DNA from: Rhodobacteraceae bacterium MED-G08
GTDB lineage: Bacteria > Pseudomonadota > Alphaproteobacteria > Rhodobacterales > Rhodobacteraceae
Direction of reading: 5' to 3'
DNA length: 53,331 nt
Assembly (NCBI GenBank): GCA_002457055.1
Contig: NTKT01000016.1
Location: 1-53,331, forward strand
The notes beneath the pieces were generated by a model. That model saw only the letters and a program-made list of their open reading frames with translations. It ran no database searches and was not told the DNA's origin. Shown here one piece after another: positions 27,243 to 37,907 of the stretch. How positions within the stretch are numbered: position 1 is the first letter of the stretch; each line of letters opens with the position of its first letter. The translations under genes were made by a program, and so were the position numbers.

Positions 27243-28133
27243 TCAACTAACAGTAGCTACTTCGGAGGCCAGTTCACGCATTTGCATCTGAAGTTTCTCA
27301 AAAGCACGCACCTCGATCTGTCTTATTCGTTCCCTACTTACACCATATTCAGAACTGAGCTCTTCCAGAGTAAAGGGTGTATCCTGCAATCTGCGCTTAT
27401 GCAAAATATCCTGTTCTCGATCATTGAGAAAGCTCATTGCCTTTCTCAATAAATCCAAGCGAAATTCAACCTCATCTTTATTCTCAAAGTCTGCAGCATG
27501 ATCCGCCGACTCATCTTCCAGCCAGTCCTGCCACTCCATTGATCCATCGCCATCAGAGGAAACGACGGCGTTAAGCGAGGCATCTCCACCACTTAATCTA
27601 CGGTTCATAGAGACTACTTCATCCTCTGACACACCCAAATCAGTAGCAATCTTTTTTACATTATCTGGATGTAAATCACCCTCGTCTAAAGCACCTATTC
27701 TTGCTTTTGCTTTTCGTAGATTAAAAAATAGTTTTTTCTGAGCGCTCGTAGTGCCCATTTTAACTAATGACCAACTACGAAGAATGTATTCTTGGATACT
27801 TGCCCTAATCCACCACATTGCATAGGTAGCGAGCCTGAAACCTTTTTCTGGATCAAAACGCTTTACTGCCTGCATCAATCCAACGTTTGCTTCAGAAATT
27901 ACCTCAGCTTGAGGCAAACCATAACCGCGGTAGCCCATAGCAATTTTAGCTGCTAAACGTAAATGTGACGTTACTAACTTGTGGGCTGCTTCTGGGTCTT
28001 GTTCATCCGCCCATCGTCGTGCGAGCATATATTCCTCTTCCGGCTCCAGCATTGGAAACTTGCGTATTTCCTGTAGATAACGGCTTAGTCCAGCTTCAGG
28101 ACTCGGAGCGGGTAAATTTGCATACTTCGTCAT
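27243..28133 (-). CDS. rpoH: RNA polymerase heat-shock sigma factor (sigma-32)
   Basis: The 296-residue sigma-70-family factor has region 2 (RFDPEKGFRLATYAMWWIRASIQ-type block), the RpoH-specific box QKKLFFNLR between regions 2 and 3, and region 4 with EELSSEYGVSRERIRQIE. It directs transcription of heat-shock genes. The gene lies downstream of rluD on the same strand after 118 bases. That gap contains a sigma-32-like promoter, suggesting autoregulation. The ribosome site AAGGA lies six bases before the ATG. Confidence 0.96.
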   Translation of the reverse strand: MTKYANLPAPSPEAGLSRYLQEIRKFPMLEPEEEYMLARRWADEQDPEAAHKLVTSHLRLAAKIAMGYRGYGLPQAEVISEANVGLMQAVKRFDPEKGFRLATYAMWWIRASIQEYILRSWSLVKMGTTSAQKKLFFNLRKAKARIGALDEGDLHPDNVKKIATDLGVSEDEVVSMNRRLSGGDASLNAVVSSDGDGSMEWQDWLEDESADHAADFENKDEVEFRLDLLRKAMSFLNDREQDILHKRRLQDTPFTLEELSSEYGVSRERIRQIEVRAFEKLQMQMRELASEVATVS

Positions 28134-28155
28134 TTATAATCCTTTGATGACCTCC

Positions 28156-28184
28156 ATGTAGTAACACAAACTTATCTTTTCAAG
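28156..28184 (-). promoter_or_regulatory. Sigma-32-like promoter upstream of rpoH
   Basis: On the minus strand, CTTGAA (28179-28184), a 17-base spacer and CTACAT (28156-28161) resemble the alphaproteobacterial RpoH consensus (CTTGAn, then CYTATnT-like). A start about 7 bases further would leave a leader of about 16 bases that contains the AAGGA ribosome site. Caulobacter rpoH is known to have a sigma-32-dependent promoter, so self-activation is plausible. Confidence 0.45.
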
Positions 28185-28251
28185 TTTATCTACAATCAAA
28201 AAGGTAACCTGAGTGAAATCTGCAACTAGCTAATTACTGTAAAAGGACAAC

Positions 28252-29274
28252 TTAACTCAACTTTTTAATAAGGTCACCCATATCATCAGGCAAGGGGGCT
28301 TCAAAACGTAAAGTCTCCTTTGATTTTGGGTGAACAAAGCCCAAACTCGCCGCATGTAAAGCTTGCCTAGGAAAAGATATAATTTCCTGAACAATATCCT
28401 CGGAAAAAGATTTTGAGGGAATTTTTCTACGACCACCATACAATGGGTCTCCAACCAAACCATGACCAACATGGGCTAAATGGACACGGATCTGATGGGT
28501 CCTCCCCGTTTCCAAACGACATTCTATCAAAGCCAAACTAGAAAAGGACCCATAATTTTCAAGAACTCGTACTCTGGTAATTGCGTGACGCCCTGCACCA
28601 AATAGGACTGCCTGTTTCTGCCTGTTCGTCCTGTGTCGAGCTAAATTAGTAGTAACTTTTAAAATATTACCAGCCTCGAAACTGACACCCTTAACACCCC
28701 TCAGTCGGGGATCACTGGCATCTGGTACTCCAAAACATAAAGCCTGATAACTCCTTTCAACAGAATGATTTTCAAATTGCCTTGCAAGAAATTGGTGAGC
28801 GAAGTCTGATTTTGCGGACACTAATAAGCCGCTTGTATCTTTATCAATTCGATGTACGATACCAGGTCTTTTACTGCCACCTACCCCAGACAAAGTATCC
28901 CCACAATGGTGGAGCAATGCGTTAACTAAAGTCTTGTTAGGAGAGCCAGGCGCTGGGTGAACAACCATTCCGACGGGTTTATTGACAACGATAAGATAGT
29001 CATCCTCGTAAACGATATTCAAAGGGATATTCTCAGGAAAATTATCAATATCCTTTATTTCAGGAATCATTATTTCCACTAACTGTCCTTCAGATACTGA
29101 TGCATCAATATGGGTTGCGACTGATCCGTCTAAGCGCACCACGCCTTGCTCGATTAGTTTGCGAAGTCGAGATCGCGATAAACTAGCGGAAACTGGCGCA
29201 TCACGCGAAAGAGCTTTATCAAGACGCTTAGGAGGATTCGCAGTGACGAAGAACGATAAGATAGAAGACGACAA
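28252..29274 (-). CDS. rluD: RluA-family 23S rRNA pseudouridine synthase (RluD-like)
   Basis: The 340-residue enzyme has an N-terminal S4 RNA-binding domain (about 16-75) and a catalytic domain with HRIDKDTSGL, where Asp144 is the nucleophile, then RTHQIRVHLAHVGH. RluD-type enzymes convert uridines of helix 69 in 23S rRNA. The only available start is TTG 29274, because the frame meets a stop a few codons upstream and contains no ATG or GTG before the S4 domain. The first 32 bases therefore overlap, on the opposite strand, the start of the DUF6476-type gene. It is upstream of rpoH. Confidence 0.92.
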   Translation of the reverse strand: MSSSILSFFVTANPPKRLDKALSRDAPVSASLSRSRLRKLIEQGVVRLDGSVATHIDASVSEGQLVEIMIPEIKDIDNFPENIPLNIVYEDDYLIVVNKPVGMVVHPAPGSPNKTLVNALLHHCGDTLSGVGGSKRPGIVHRIDKDTSGLLVSAKSDFAHQFLARQFENHSVERSYQALCFGVPDASDPRLRGVKGVSFEAGNILKVTTNLARHRTNRQKQAVLFGAGRHAITRVRVLENYGSFSSLALIECRLETGRTHQIRVHLAHVGHGLVGDPLYGGRRKIPSKSFSEDIVQEIISFPRQALHAASLGFVHPKSKETLRFEAPLPDDMGDLIKKLS

Positions 29275-29578
29275 AATTGTCCCTCAAGCAGAAATTATAA
29301 TACCACCCAGTATAAAGTTCTTAAAGCTGCTTGTCACCGTGTTAGCGTGTGTGATGATAATCGGGTTCATTATCATAGTAACCCTTTTTGTTTTAAACTT
29401 TCAGAAAAGTCATGTTCCAATTCCGGTCACACTGGAATTACAAAACGGTGTTAAGCCAATAGCCTATACACAAACAAAAGACTGGTACGCAATCGTTACA
29501 GGTGACCATGAGATCTTAATTTATGACAATTCGGGAAATAAAATCCAAAAAATCAAAGTAAATTACAACTCTCCTTAA
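29243..29578 (+). CDS. DUF6476-type small membrane protein
   Basis: The 111-residue protein has a charged N-terminus, one membrane helix (about 28-52) and a small C-terminal domain with [16 protein letters not shown]. It resembles the Rhodobacterales DUF6476 family; I assign the number from memory. The start is GTG 29243, set by AGGAGG at 29230-29235 seven bases upstream. An ATG at 29159 would run deep into rluD antisense. It overlaps divergent rluD by 32 bases and convergent thyX by 4 bases (TTAA). Function is unknown. Confidence 0.75.
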   Translation: MTKNDKIEDDKIVPQAEIIIPPSIKFLKLLVTVLACVMIIGFIIIVTLFVLNFQKSHVPIPVTLELQNGVKPIAYTQTKDWYAIVTGDHEILIYDNSGNKIQKIKVNYNSP

Positions 29579-30483
29579 TCTACAAAAAGAGTTTTAAATT
29601 CCTGCCACTCCCCTTTGCTCATCCCAGAATTCTGCATATCTACACTTTCGCCTTTGATCATTCGCCGCAAAACATTTACGGAGGTCTCAGAAAGTGTAGC
29701 TCCACCGAGTCTATAATCTTCAAAAGCTCGGTACGTATGCGGCACCCATTCTTTGACTAAATTACAAATTTCATCCGCATAGATCCTTATTTCATACTGA
29801 GCATGTGGATCAGCCCTTAGCCTCAAAAAATGAAGTAAATTATGCAAATCAACCTTCCAATACCATTGTGTGTAAATGTTGGCCGGCAGGTTCATGCGCG
29901 CAAGCTCGCGTGCTAATCCCTGTTGTCCGTCTTGAGAGATCATTTTCTCATAATTATCATAGCATCTTGCACTGTCAGCTTTTAAAAGCTCTAGAACAGT
30001 TTGGGCCTCTTCATCTTTTAAGGCTTCACCCCGCCCCTGATTATTTATAACAGATTGCGCTGCAATATGCTCAGGGCTTGGTATGTAAAACTCTCTATCT
30101 AATATCGAGTATCGCGCTGAATATTCATTAACATTTGCAGTTCGATGTCGGATCCATTGACGCGCCACAAAAACCGGCAGTTTGACATGTAATTTTATCT
30201 CACACATCTCAAATGGCGTTGAATGCCAATGACGCATTAAATATCTTATAAGCCCTTCATCGTTCTGGACTGACTTAGTACCCTTCCCATAACTAACCCG
30301 AGCGGCTTGGCATATTGCACTATCATCTCCCATATAATCGACAACCCGCACAAACCCATGATCAAGAACCTGAAAAGCTGTATATAGTTTCTCTTCCATA
30401 CCAGCACTTACAACCCTGCGCGTTTTAGCTAACTGCTCGCGTTGAGCGCTTATTTCTTCCGTCTGTTCGGGCGATAGCGGCAT
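29575..30483 (-). CDS. thyX: FAD-dependent thymidylate synthase ThyX
   Basis: The 302-residue enzyme makes dTMP from dUMP with methylenetetrahydrofolate and NADPH through FAD. The ThyX signature [15 protein letters not shown] lies at 112-126, followed by [14 protein letters not shown] and the substrate-binding [15 protein letters not shown]. Its stop overlaps the DUF6476-type gene stop (TTAA, 29575-29578). It diverges from gloA across 204 bases, in which I recognise no regulatory site. No thyA is in the window, so ThyX may be the sole thymidylate synthase. Confidence 0.97.
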   Translation of the reverse strand: MPLSPEQTEEISAQREQLAKTRRVVSAGMEEKLYTAFQVLDHGFVRVVDYMGDDSAICQAARVSYGKGTKSVQNDEGLIRYLMRHWHSTPFEMCEIKLHVKLPVFVARQWIRHRTANVNEYSARYSILDREFYIPSPEHIAAQSVINNQGRGEALKDEEAQTVLELLKADSARCYDNYEKMISQDGQQGLARELARMNLPANIYTQWYWKVDLHNLLHFLRLRADPHAQYEIRIYADEICNLVKEWVPHTYRAFEDYRLGGATLSETSVNVLRRMIKGESVDMQNSGMSKGEWQEFKTLFVD

Positions 30484-30687
30484 TTTGAAGTCCTTTGTTG
30501 AATCACTTGTCTATTACTATATCTAGAGAAGTGCCGTGAATAAACCACAACATGAAGAAACGTTTTAAGTAAATTTTATATTTGGCTTCAATTGACTATT
30601 TATCCATCCTAGACACAAGGCCTTGAATTGAAATACCATGAACGTTAGTTGAGCTTATTAAAAAAGTTATAAAGAATTGGAAAAAAA

Positions 30688-31116
30688 TTGGAAATTAAAT
30701 ATCTACATACCATGGTAAGAGTAAAAGATCTCGAAAAATCTATTGCTTTCTACAACTTACTTGGACTCAAAGAAATAAAAAGAAATGAAAGCGAGATGGG
30801 ACGATTTACGCTTGTCTTTCTTGCAGCCGACGGCCAACACGAATGTCCGCTAGAACTGACGTTTAATTGGGATGGTGATGATAAACTTCCCTCTGACAGT
30901 CGACATTTTGGCCATTTAGCTTATGAGGTAAAAAATATCTATCAAACCTGTCTCCACCTACAGGAAAATGGTATAGTCATCAATCGACCCCCACGTGATG
31001 GACGAATGGCATTCGTGCGGTCGCCAGATAATATTTCAATTGAACTACTCCAATGTGGTGAAGCTCTAAAACCTAGTGAACCGTGGACTTCTATGCCAAA
31101 TATTGGTCACTGGTAA
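30688..31116 (+). CDS. gloA: Lactoylglutathione lyase (glyoxalase I)
   Basis: The 142-residue VOC-fold enzyme isomerises the methylglyoxal-glutathione hemithioacetal to lactoylglutathione. Expected metal ligands are His7, Glu56 (PLELT), His76 (FGHLAYEV) and Glu119 (SIELL). The start is TTG 30688. The next ATG (30712) would remove the ligand His7, so the unusual start is functionally required. GGA sits about 7 bases upstream. It is not in an operon with gor, but shares glutathione metabolism. Confidence 0.93.
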   Translation: MEIKYLHTMVRVKDLEKSIAFYNLLGLKEIKRNESEMGRFTLVFLAADGQHECPLELTFNWDGDDKLPSDSRHFGHLAYEVKNIYQTCLHLQENGIVINRPPRDGRMAFVRSPDNISIELLQCGEALKPSEPWTSMPNIGHW

Positions 31117-31160
31117 AGTTTAATGATATTTGTTGAATTAAAACGAACTAGAAACTGAAC

Positions 31161-31430
31161 CTAGTTGAACTTTTTTGTCTTTAGAACATCTCGTATTTCG
31201 GAGATAATCGCCGTATATTTTTTTTTCGGGACCGCTTGCCCTGAGCACCAGCTATACAGATCCTGGTCGTTTTCAAAAAGAAGGTCAGAGTACAGATCCA
31301 ACTCAACTCCAGGCATCTTTTCTAGACAAACATCGCTGTAGTATGTGAGTATAACGTCCATCTCCTTAATACCACGCCTCATTGACCGCATTTTGAGTTT
31401 TTTGATTTTATTCTCTCTTCCATCTGACAT
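31161..31430 (-). CDS. sdhE: FAD assembly factor SdhE
   Basis: The 89-residue helical protein has the RGxxE motif (RRGIKEMD) that marks SdhE/Sdh5, which promotes covalent flavinylation of succinate dehydrogenase. I use the second of two adjacent ATGs (31430), which is six bases from the AAAGGA ribosome site. The first ATG (31433) is only three bases away. The start shares a base with the stop of the upstream HTH gene (TGATG), so the two are translationally coupled. The sdh genes themselves are not in the window. Confidence 0.9.
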   Translation of the reverse strand: MSDGRENKIKKLKMRSMRRGIKEMDVILTYYSDVCLEKMPGVELDLYSDLLFENDQDLYSWCSGQAVPKKKYTAIISEIRDVLKTKKFN

Positions 31431-31819
31431 CATATGTCCTTTAATCTAGACCTTAATTGTTTTTCAAGCTTCGCCAACTTATCTGCGGATGATAGTAGCC
31501 CAGTCTGAACCGCTCTTATTTCAAATAGTATATCATTGATTTCTGGGGGAACCTGGGTTTCTTGATCTGAATGTTCAACTCCGTCACCTTCACCATGCAA
31601 GAGCCACATAACAGACACACCAAGCAAACCGGCTAACATAGACAATCTATTGGCCCGTGGTTCACTTATATCCTGCTCCCATGATTTAAGCGTTAGCAAT
31701 TTTATGCCAAGTCGTTTAGCAACAAGTTTTTGAGTCATGCCAGATTTTTCAATGGCGGCGGATAGCCGATCACCAAAGGTGGCAGTCTCAGGTCCGTACC
31801 AATCCAGATCATCAATCAT
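31430..31819 (-). CDS. XRE-type helix-turn-helix protein
   Basis: The 129-residue protein has an HTH domain (about 15-70: DRLSAAIEKSGMTQKLVAKRLGIKLLTLKSWEQ) and a C-terminal helical segment likely to form a coiled coil (about 90-129). The start is ATG 31819, with GGAG six bases upstream; a TTG at 31831 overlaps that ribosome site. It is coupled to sdhE. It diverges from the aminotransferase gene across 76 bases. Its targets are unknown, and its coupling suggests a role in respiratory flavoprotein or TCA control. Confidence 0.85.
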   Translation of the reverse strand: MIDDLDWYGPETATFGDRLSAAIEKSGMTQKLVAKRLGIKLLTLKSWEQDISEPRANRLSMLAGLLGVSVMWLLHGEGDGVEHSDQETQVPPEINDILFEIRAVQTGLLSSADKLAKLEKQLRSRLKDI

Positions 31820-31874
31820 GACATGCTCCAATTATTTTCTTGAATGGTTATTCGCGGGAGCATAAGACACATAG

Positions 31875-33104
<1,230 letters not shown>

Positions 33105-33113
33105 TCTATAATA

Positions 33114-34475
33114 CTAGAGCGTAACCTTACGATCCGAATTCACCAGAAAAATAAACCGGACTCCGAGCAAGGTTGCTGCAAACCCCAAGCCCGTGCCTAA
33201 TCCAGCCCATATTCCTAGGGAGCCCCAATTAGTGACAAATGCAAAAAAATATGCTGATGGAATACCCACCAACCAGTAACTCAAGATTGTAATCAACATC
33301 GGCACCGTGGTATCCTGTATACCTCTTAGCAATCCTAAAGCCATTGCTTGACCACCGTCTACAAATTGAAAAAGTGCCGCAGCAATCAGTAATAGTGCGC
33401 CTATATAAATTATTTGGTCTCGTGCTGGATCATCTATATCAACATAAAATGACACAAGCATGTCCCCAAAAGTAATCAGAAAAATCATTGCAATAAAAGA
33501 AAAAAGCACCGAACAGGACCCGGCAACTTTAGCTCCTTTTTTTAAATATTCTAAATTTTTAATCCCCCAAGCATTGCCAGCTCTAATTGTAGATGCCTCT
33601 GCCAACCCTAAATGGATCATAAACATAACAGATGCTATTTGAAGTGCTATGCCATGAGCCGCAAGCGTTACTGCTCCAAACCAGCCCATCATTATTGATG
33701 AGGCAGTGAACAAACCAGCCTCAGCAACAATGCTTGTCCCAATCGGCAATCCTAGTTTTGCAACCTTGAGGAACGCAACTTTGTCAAAATTAAAAAACCT
33801 TACCAATAGCTTATATTCAGGTAATTTCCAAAGTGCATAAGCAGTGATCAAAAGTGCGGTTATAATTTGGACTATTACAGAAGAAATAGCAGCTCCGGAA
33901 ACTCCTAATTCGGGAAAGCCTAACTTTCCAAATATTAAAAGATAGTTGAGGGGTATGTTTAAAAGCACAGTAGTTAATGTGATAATCAGCGTCACCTTGG
34001 TAAGGTGCAAGCCGGACAGGAAAAACCGGACGACCATAGCCCATAGAGCAGGTATCAATCCAAACCCCACAATACGAGTATAATTTTCAGCATAGCCAGA
34101 TATATCACTCGCTTGTCCAAGAAAAATCAGGATGGGACCCGCATTAAAAAATAATGGTAGAATTAAAATTGCATATATTAGCGATAACCATAACCCCATC
34201 CGCATGTATCGTCTGGCAAGGGTTATCTCGCCTGCGCTTGAAGTCGAGGCAACAAGAGGCTGAACTGCAAAAGAAAATCCAGCACCAAACAAAAAGAATA
34301 TAAAAAAGTAAGCATTCCCAAGGACTAGCGCAGCCAGAGCAGGTATCGAGTACCAACCCATCATTACAGTATCCGTGATACCAAGTGCTACATTAGCCAG
34401 ATGTGTACCAATAAGAGGTATAGCTAATTTAACTAGATTTTTCCCACTTGCACGGAAAGTCTGTTCATTCTCCAT
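33114..34475 (-). CDS. MATE family efflux transporter
   Basis: The 453-residue integral membrane protein has about 12 predicted helices in two homologous halves (PLIGTHLANVALGITDTVMMGW in the first, GLPIGTSIVAEAGLFTASSIMMGW in the second), which is the MATE/NorM layout. It exports cationic compounds by Na+ or H+ antiport; the substrate is not predictable. It stands alone and diverges from parE across 203 bases with no recognised site. Confidence 0.92.
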   Translation of the reverse strand: MENEQTFRASGKNLVKLAIPLIGTHLANVALGITDTVMMGWYSIPALAALVLGNAYFFIFFLFGAGFSFAVQPLVASTSSAGEITLARRYMRMGLWLSLIYAILILPLFFNAGPILIFLGQASDISGYAENYTRIVGFGLIPALWAMVVRFFLSGLHLTKVTLIITLTTVLLNIPLNYLLIFGKLGFPELGVSGAAISSVIVQIITALLITAYALWKLPEYKLLVRFFNFDKVAFLKVAKLGLPIGTSIVAEAGLFTASSIMMGWFGAVTLAAHGIALQIASVMFMIHLGLAEASTIRAGNAWGIKNLEYLKKGAKVAGSCSVLFSFIAMIFLITFGDMLVSFYVDIDDPARDQIIYIGALLLIAAALFQFVDGGQAMALGLLRGIQDTTVPMLITILSYWLVGIPSAYFFAFVTNWGSLGIWAGLGTGLGFAATLLGVRFIFLVNSDRKVTL

Positions 34476-34678
34476 GGAAAAGCCATGGCATTTGAACAGA
34501 CCTCTTTCAAGTCAATTATAAATTGAATGAGTTAATTTTGTGTGAAACATTAAAGCGCAAAGATGCTTATTTTATAATTTACATGCTTAAAGTCGATTTA
34601 TTAAACTAGAAAAATTATTCTTACTCTTGTTTATTTAACTTTGCAGATTTAAAAAAGAGTAAAAAAGAGCAGCAGTAG

Positions 34679-36634
34679 ATGACTGACCTATTGTCAGACT
34701 TAAATAATCAAGAATACGACGCGTCTTCAATAGAAGTTCTTGAGGGTTTAGAGCCTGTGCGAAAGCGCCCCGGGATGTACATAGGTGGCACAGACGAACG
34801 CGCCCTTCACCATATGGTTTCCGAAATTTTAGATAATTCTATGGATGAGGCTGTAGCAGGTCACGCCAATCGCATCGAAGTGGAACTTAAAGAAAATTAT
34901 GAAATCTGTATAAGAGATAATGGAAGAGGCGTTCCGGTTGATCCACATCCGAAATATCCTGATAAATCAGCACTGGAAGTAATTTTCTGCACATTACATG
35001 CTGGAGGAAAATTTTCGGGGAAAGCGTATCAAACTTCTGGAGGATTGCATGGCGTCGGTGCATCGGTTGTTAATGCACTCTCCAGTTCTATGGTAGTACA
35101 AGTAGCCCGCAATAAGGAACTTTACGAACAAAAATTCTCTCGAGGTATTGCTCTTGGTAATTTAGAGAAGATTGGGAACGCTTCGAATAGGCGAGGAACT
35201 TATGTAAGTTTTGTGCCCGACAACGAAATCTTTGGAAATCATAAATTTAAACCCTCTCGACTTTTTAAATCAATTAGGTCGAAGGCGTACTTATTTTCTG
35301 GTGTAGAAATAAGGTGGAAGTCAGAGATAAGTGATGGAGAGACACCAACCGATGCAACTTTCCATTTTCCTGGTGGCCTTTCAGATTTTTTAAACGAAAC
35401 CCTGAATGGGGTATCTACTTACGCCCATTACCCTTTCGCTGGCACTGTTGATTTTTATGAAAAATTTCAAATTCCGGGTAAAGTTGAATGGGCCATAAAT
35501 TGGACACCCGCCAGAGATGGTTTTGTTAAATCCTATTGCAACACTGTGCCAACACCCGAAGGAGGTACACATGAAAGTGGCTTCTGGGCAGCTATCTTAA
35601 AAAGTATCAAAAGCTACGGTGAACGCATTAATAGTAAGAAATCAAAAGATATTACGCGAGAAGACCTGACATTAGGCAGCTGTGCACTGGTGTCTTGCTT
35701 TATACAGGAACCTGAATTTGTTGGACAAACTAAAGACCGTCTTGCAACTGTGGAGGCTCAAAAATTAGTAGAGAGCTCAGTCCGGGACCATTTTGATAAT
35801 TGGTTAGCATCTGATAGTAAGTCTGCAACTGCTATCTTAGATTTTCTTATCTTACGGGCGGAAGAAAGGCTACGAAGACGGCAAGAGAAAGAAACAGCCA
35901 GAAAGTCGGCAACCAAAAGGCTTCGTTTGCCAGGAAAGCTCGTTGACTGCTCAGAAAGCACAAGAGACGGTACTGAAATATTTATCGTTGAAGGAGATAG
36001 TGCCGGGGGTTCCGCAAAAATGGCAAGGGATAGAAAAACTCAAGCACTATTACCATTAAGAGGAAAAATTTTGAATGTCCTTGGTGCTGCAAGCTCAAAA
36101 CTGGGAACTAATCAGGAGATTAATGACCTGACACAAGCATTGGGTACAAGCTTGGGATCAAAATTTAATATCGATGACCTCAGATATGACAAAGTAATAA
36201 TAATGACAGATGCAGACGTGGACGGCGCACATATTGCATCTCTTTTGATGACATTCTTTTTCACACAAATGAGACCACTCATCGATCAAGGGCACCTCTA
36301 CCTGGCTTGCCCCCCACTTTTTCGCCTTACTCAAGGTTCACAAAGAGTCTACTGCAAAGACCAAATTGAGCGTGATAAATGGCTGTCCGAAGGCTTGGGT
36401 GGCAAAGGTAAGATAGAAGTCAGCCGCTTCAAAGGCTTAGGAGAAATGGATGCCAAGGATCTCAAGCAAACGACAATGGATCCAAAAAGTAGAAAGCTAA
36501 TTCGGGTATCTATTGATGAAGAACAGCCGGGTGAAACTGGGGATCTAGTTGATAGGTTAATGGGAAAAAAACCTGAGTTAAGATACCAATATATTCAAAG
36601 CAATGCTCGTTTTGTTAACGAGCTGGATGTCTAG
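34679..36634 (+). CDS. parE: DNA topoisomerase IV subunit B
   Basis: The 651-residue type IIA topoisomerase ATPase subunit has a GHKL ATPase domain (EILDNSMDEA, IRDNGRGVPVD, GGLHGVGASVVNAL), a TOPRIM domain (VEGDSAGGSAKMARDR, MTDADVDGAH) and a C-terminal GyrB/ParE tail. The length of about 650, without the long GyrB-type insertion, and the MTDLL start favour ParE over GyrB. With ParC it decatenates replicated chromosomes. Its stop overlaps the convergent Ldh-family gene by four bases (CTAG, 36631-36634). Confidence 0.93.
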   Translation: MTDLLSDLNNQEYDASSIEVLEGLEPVRKRPGMYIGGTDERALHHMVSEILDNSMDEAVAGHANRIEVELKENYEICIRDNGRGVPVDPHPKYPDKSALEVIFCTLHAGGKFSGKAYQTSGGLHGVGASVVNALSSSMVVQVARNKELYEQKFSRGIALGNLEKIGNASNRRGTYVSFVPDNEIFGNHKFKPSRLFKSIRSKAYLFSGVEIRWKSEISDGETPTDATFHFPGGLSDFLNETLNGVSTYAHYPFAGTVDFYEKFQIPGKVEWAINWTPARDGFVKSYCNTVPTPEGGTHESGFWAAILKSIKSYGERINSKKSKDITREDLTLGSCALVSCFIQEPEFVGQTKDRLATVEAQKLVESSVRDHFDNWLASDSKSATAILDFLILRAEERLRRRQEKETARKSATKRLRLPGKLVDCSESTRDGTEIFIVEGDSAGGSAKMARDRKTQALLPLRGKILNVLGAASSKLGTNQEINDLTQALGTSLGSKFNIDDLRYDKVIIMTDADVDGAHIASLLMTFFFTQMRPLIDQGHLYLACPPLFRLTQGSQRVYCKDQIERDKWLSEGLGGKGKIEVSRFKGLGEMDAKDLKQTTMDPKSRKLIRVSIDEEQPGETGDLVDRLMGKKPELRYQYIQSNARFVNELDV

Positions 36635-37623
36635 TCTTTCCACTCCATTCCAGTAAGTTTTTCTAGCAAAAGTAAAAGATCATCAGGCACGACAACAAAT
36701 TCCTCTGCAACTTTACCCTGACCCGGCAAACGTGTTCCCTGGTCCCTGGATACAGCCGTTTCTAAATCATTCAGAAGATTTTCGAGAGCAGTAGCGTTTT
36801 GGGGATCAATCAAAATGTAGTATTGTCCTAGGTTATGCGGTTCTCCATCTTTAGCTTTGAGGGGTTGCACAAATTGTGAAGCCAAGCCTCCTGCAAGACC
36901 TGCTGCTAATACTTCTGCCATAAGCCCAAAACCCCATCCTTTATAACCACCACTCGATACTAAAGAACCTTCTAAAGCAGCCTCTGGGTCGGTTGTTGGT
37001 TCACCATTCTTATCAAGGGCCCAACCAAAAGGTATTTTTTCACCCGCTGCTTTGGCCATTGTAATTTTGCCTAAAGCAACGGCAGTAGTAGATTGATCAA
37101 AATGAATTGCGGTATTTCCTTTTCCGTCCGGCACCGAAAATGCAATTGGATTTGTTCCAATAATGCGCGATTTACCACCCGGTGCAGCAACAATTGGTGA
37201 GGCATTAGTAAACCCAAGACCAATCAGATTACTCTTTGTAATCTGCTCAGTAAAATAACCAAGCGATGTACAGGTATGCGCACCTCCAATTGCTAAAGAA
37301 CAAATGCCATTTTCTAATGCTGCCTCACGGGCTAAAACTATACCTCTTTGGAATGCTGGCTGGGCAAATCCAAACTTAGCATCAACGCGCACTATCCCCG
37401 CTTTTTCTTGGGAAACGATCGGCTCAATATCGCCCCTAACCCTACCCGATTTCAGTTGAAGACAATAACTCTCCAAATAGTATAAACCACAAATCCTATT
37501 GCCAACGCTCTCAGAGTTTGCGATTGCATCCGCCACCGCGGCTGCTATCCAGTCAAGTGCTCCGAATTTTACCAGAGATGCTTTGGAAAGATTGAAAATA
37601 TTCGCGACTGATAGTGTAGCCAT
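36631..37623 (-). CDS. Malate/L-lactate dehydrogenase-family (Ldh2) oxidoreductase
   Basis: The 330-residue protein has the Ldh2/DpkA fold: an N-terminal RVDAKFGFAQPAF block, catalytic-region His in GGAHTCTSLGYF, and SRIIGTNPIAFSVPD, followed by GGYKGWGFGLMAEVLAAGL. Family members reduce 2-oxo acids or cyclic imines (malate, lactate, ureidoglycolate, piperideine-carboxylate) with NAD(P)H. The next gene, divergent across 284 bases, is a glyoxylate aminotransferase, which hints at 2-oxo acid or amino-acid catabolism. Substrate is unresolved. Confidence 0.87.
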   Translation of the reverse strand: MATLSVANIFNLSKASLVKFGALDWIAAAVADAIANSESVGNRICGLYYLESYCLQLKSGRVRGDIEPIVSQEKAGIVRVDAKFGFAQPAFQRGIVLAREAALENGICSLAIGGAHTCTSLGYFTEQITKSNLIGLGFTNASPIVAAPGGKSRIIGTNPIAFSVPDGKGNTAIHFDQSTTAVALGKITMAKAAGEKIPFGWALDKNGEPTTDPEAALEGSLVSSGGYKGWGFGLMAEVLAAGLAGGLASQFVQPLKAKDGEPHNLGQYYILIDPQNATALENLLNDLETAVSRDQGTRLPGQGKVAEEFVVVPDDLLLLLEKLTGMEWKD

Positions 37624-37856
37624 GTTTAACCCTTTAGAATTAATTTAATATTTCTTAATTGATACTAGAACTTATTTTTCATATTTTGACGATCAAACAA
37701 TTAACCAGATCATCCTGAATTATTGAGGATACTGTGGGCTAGCCATGCAGAGTTATCACTGATTTTTCATGAGAACAATCTTTTGATCAATTTTAATTTA
37801 AGTTCACCAATGGATCTCCGAAATTTCTATGAATTGAATTAAAAACTATTATAGGA

Positions 37857-37884
37857 TTGACGTGCTAGACCTTTGAGCTATCAC
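37857..37884 (+). promoter_or_regulatory. Possible promoter of the glyoxylate aminotransferase gene
   Basis: TTGACG (37857-37862), a 16-base spacer and TATCAC (37879-37884) lie 24 bases before the start codon, with an AAGGA ribosome site at 37897-37901. The -35 is good and the -10 mediocre. The remainder of the 284-base divergent spacer (37624-37907) is AT-rich and shows no gene or clear repeat. Confidence 0.35.
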
Positions 37885-37907
37885 TATACTTCTCATAAGG
37901 AAATAAA

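Noticed and set aside
34679..36634. DNA gyrase subunit B
   Set aside because: The length of 651 residues without the GyrB insertion and the ParE-like start favour topoisomerase IV subunit B.
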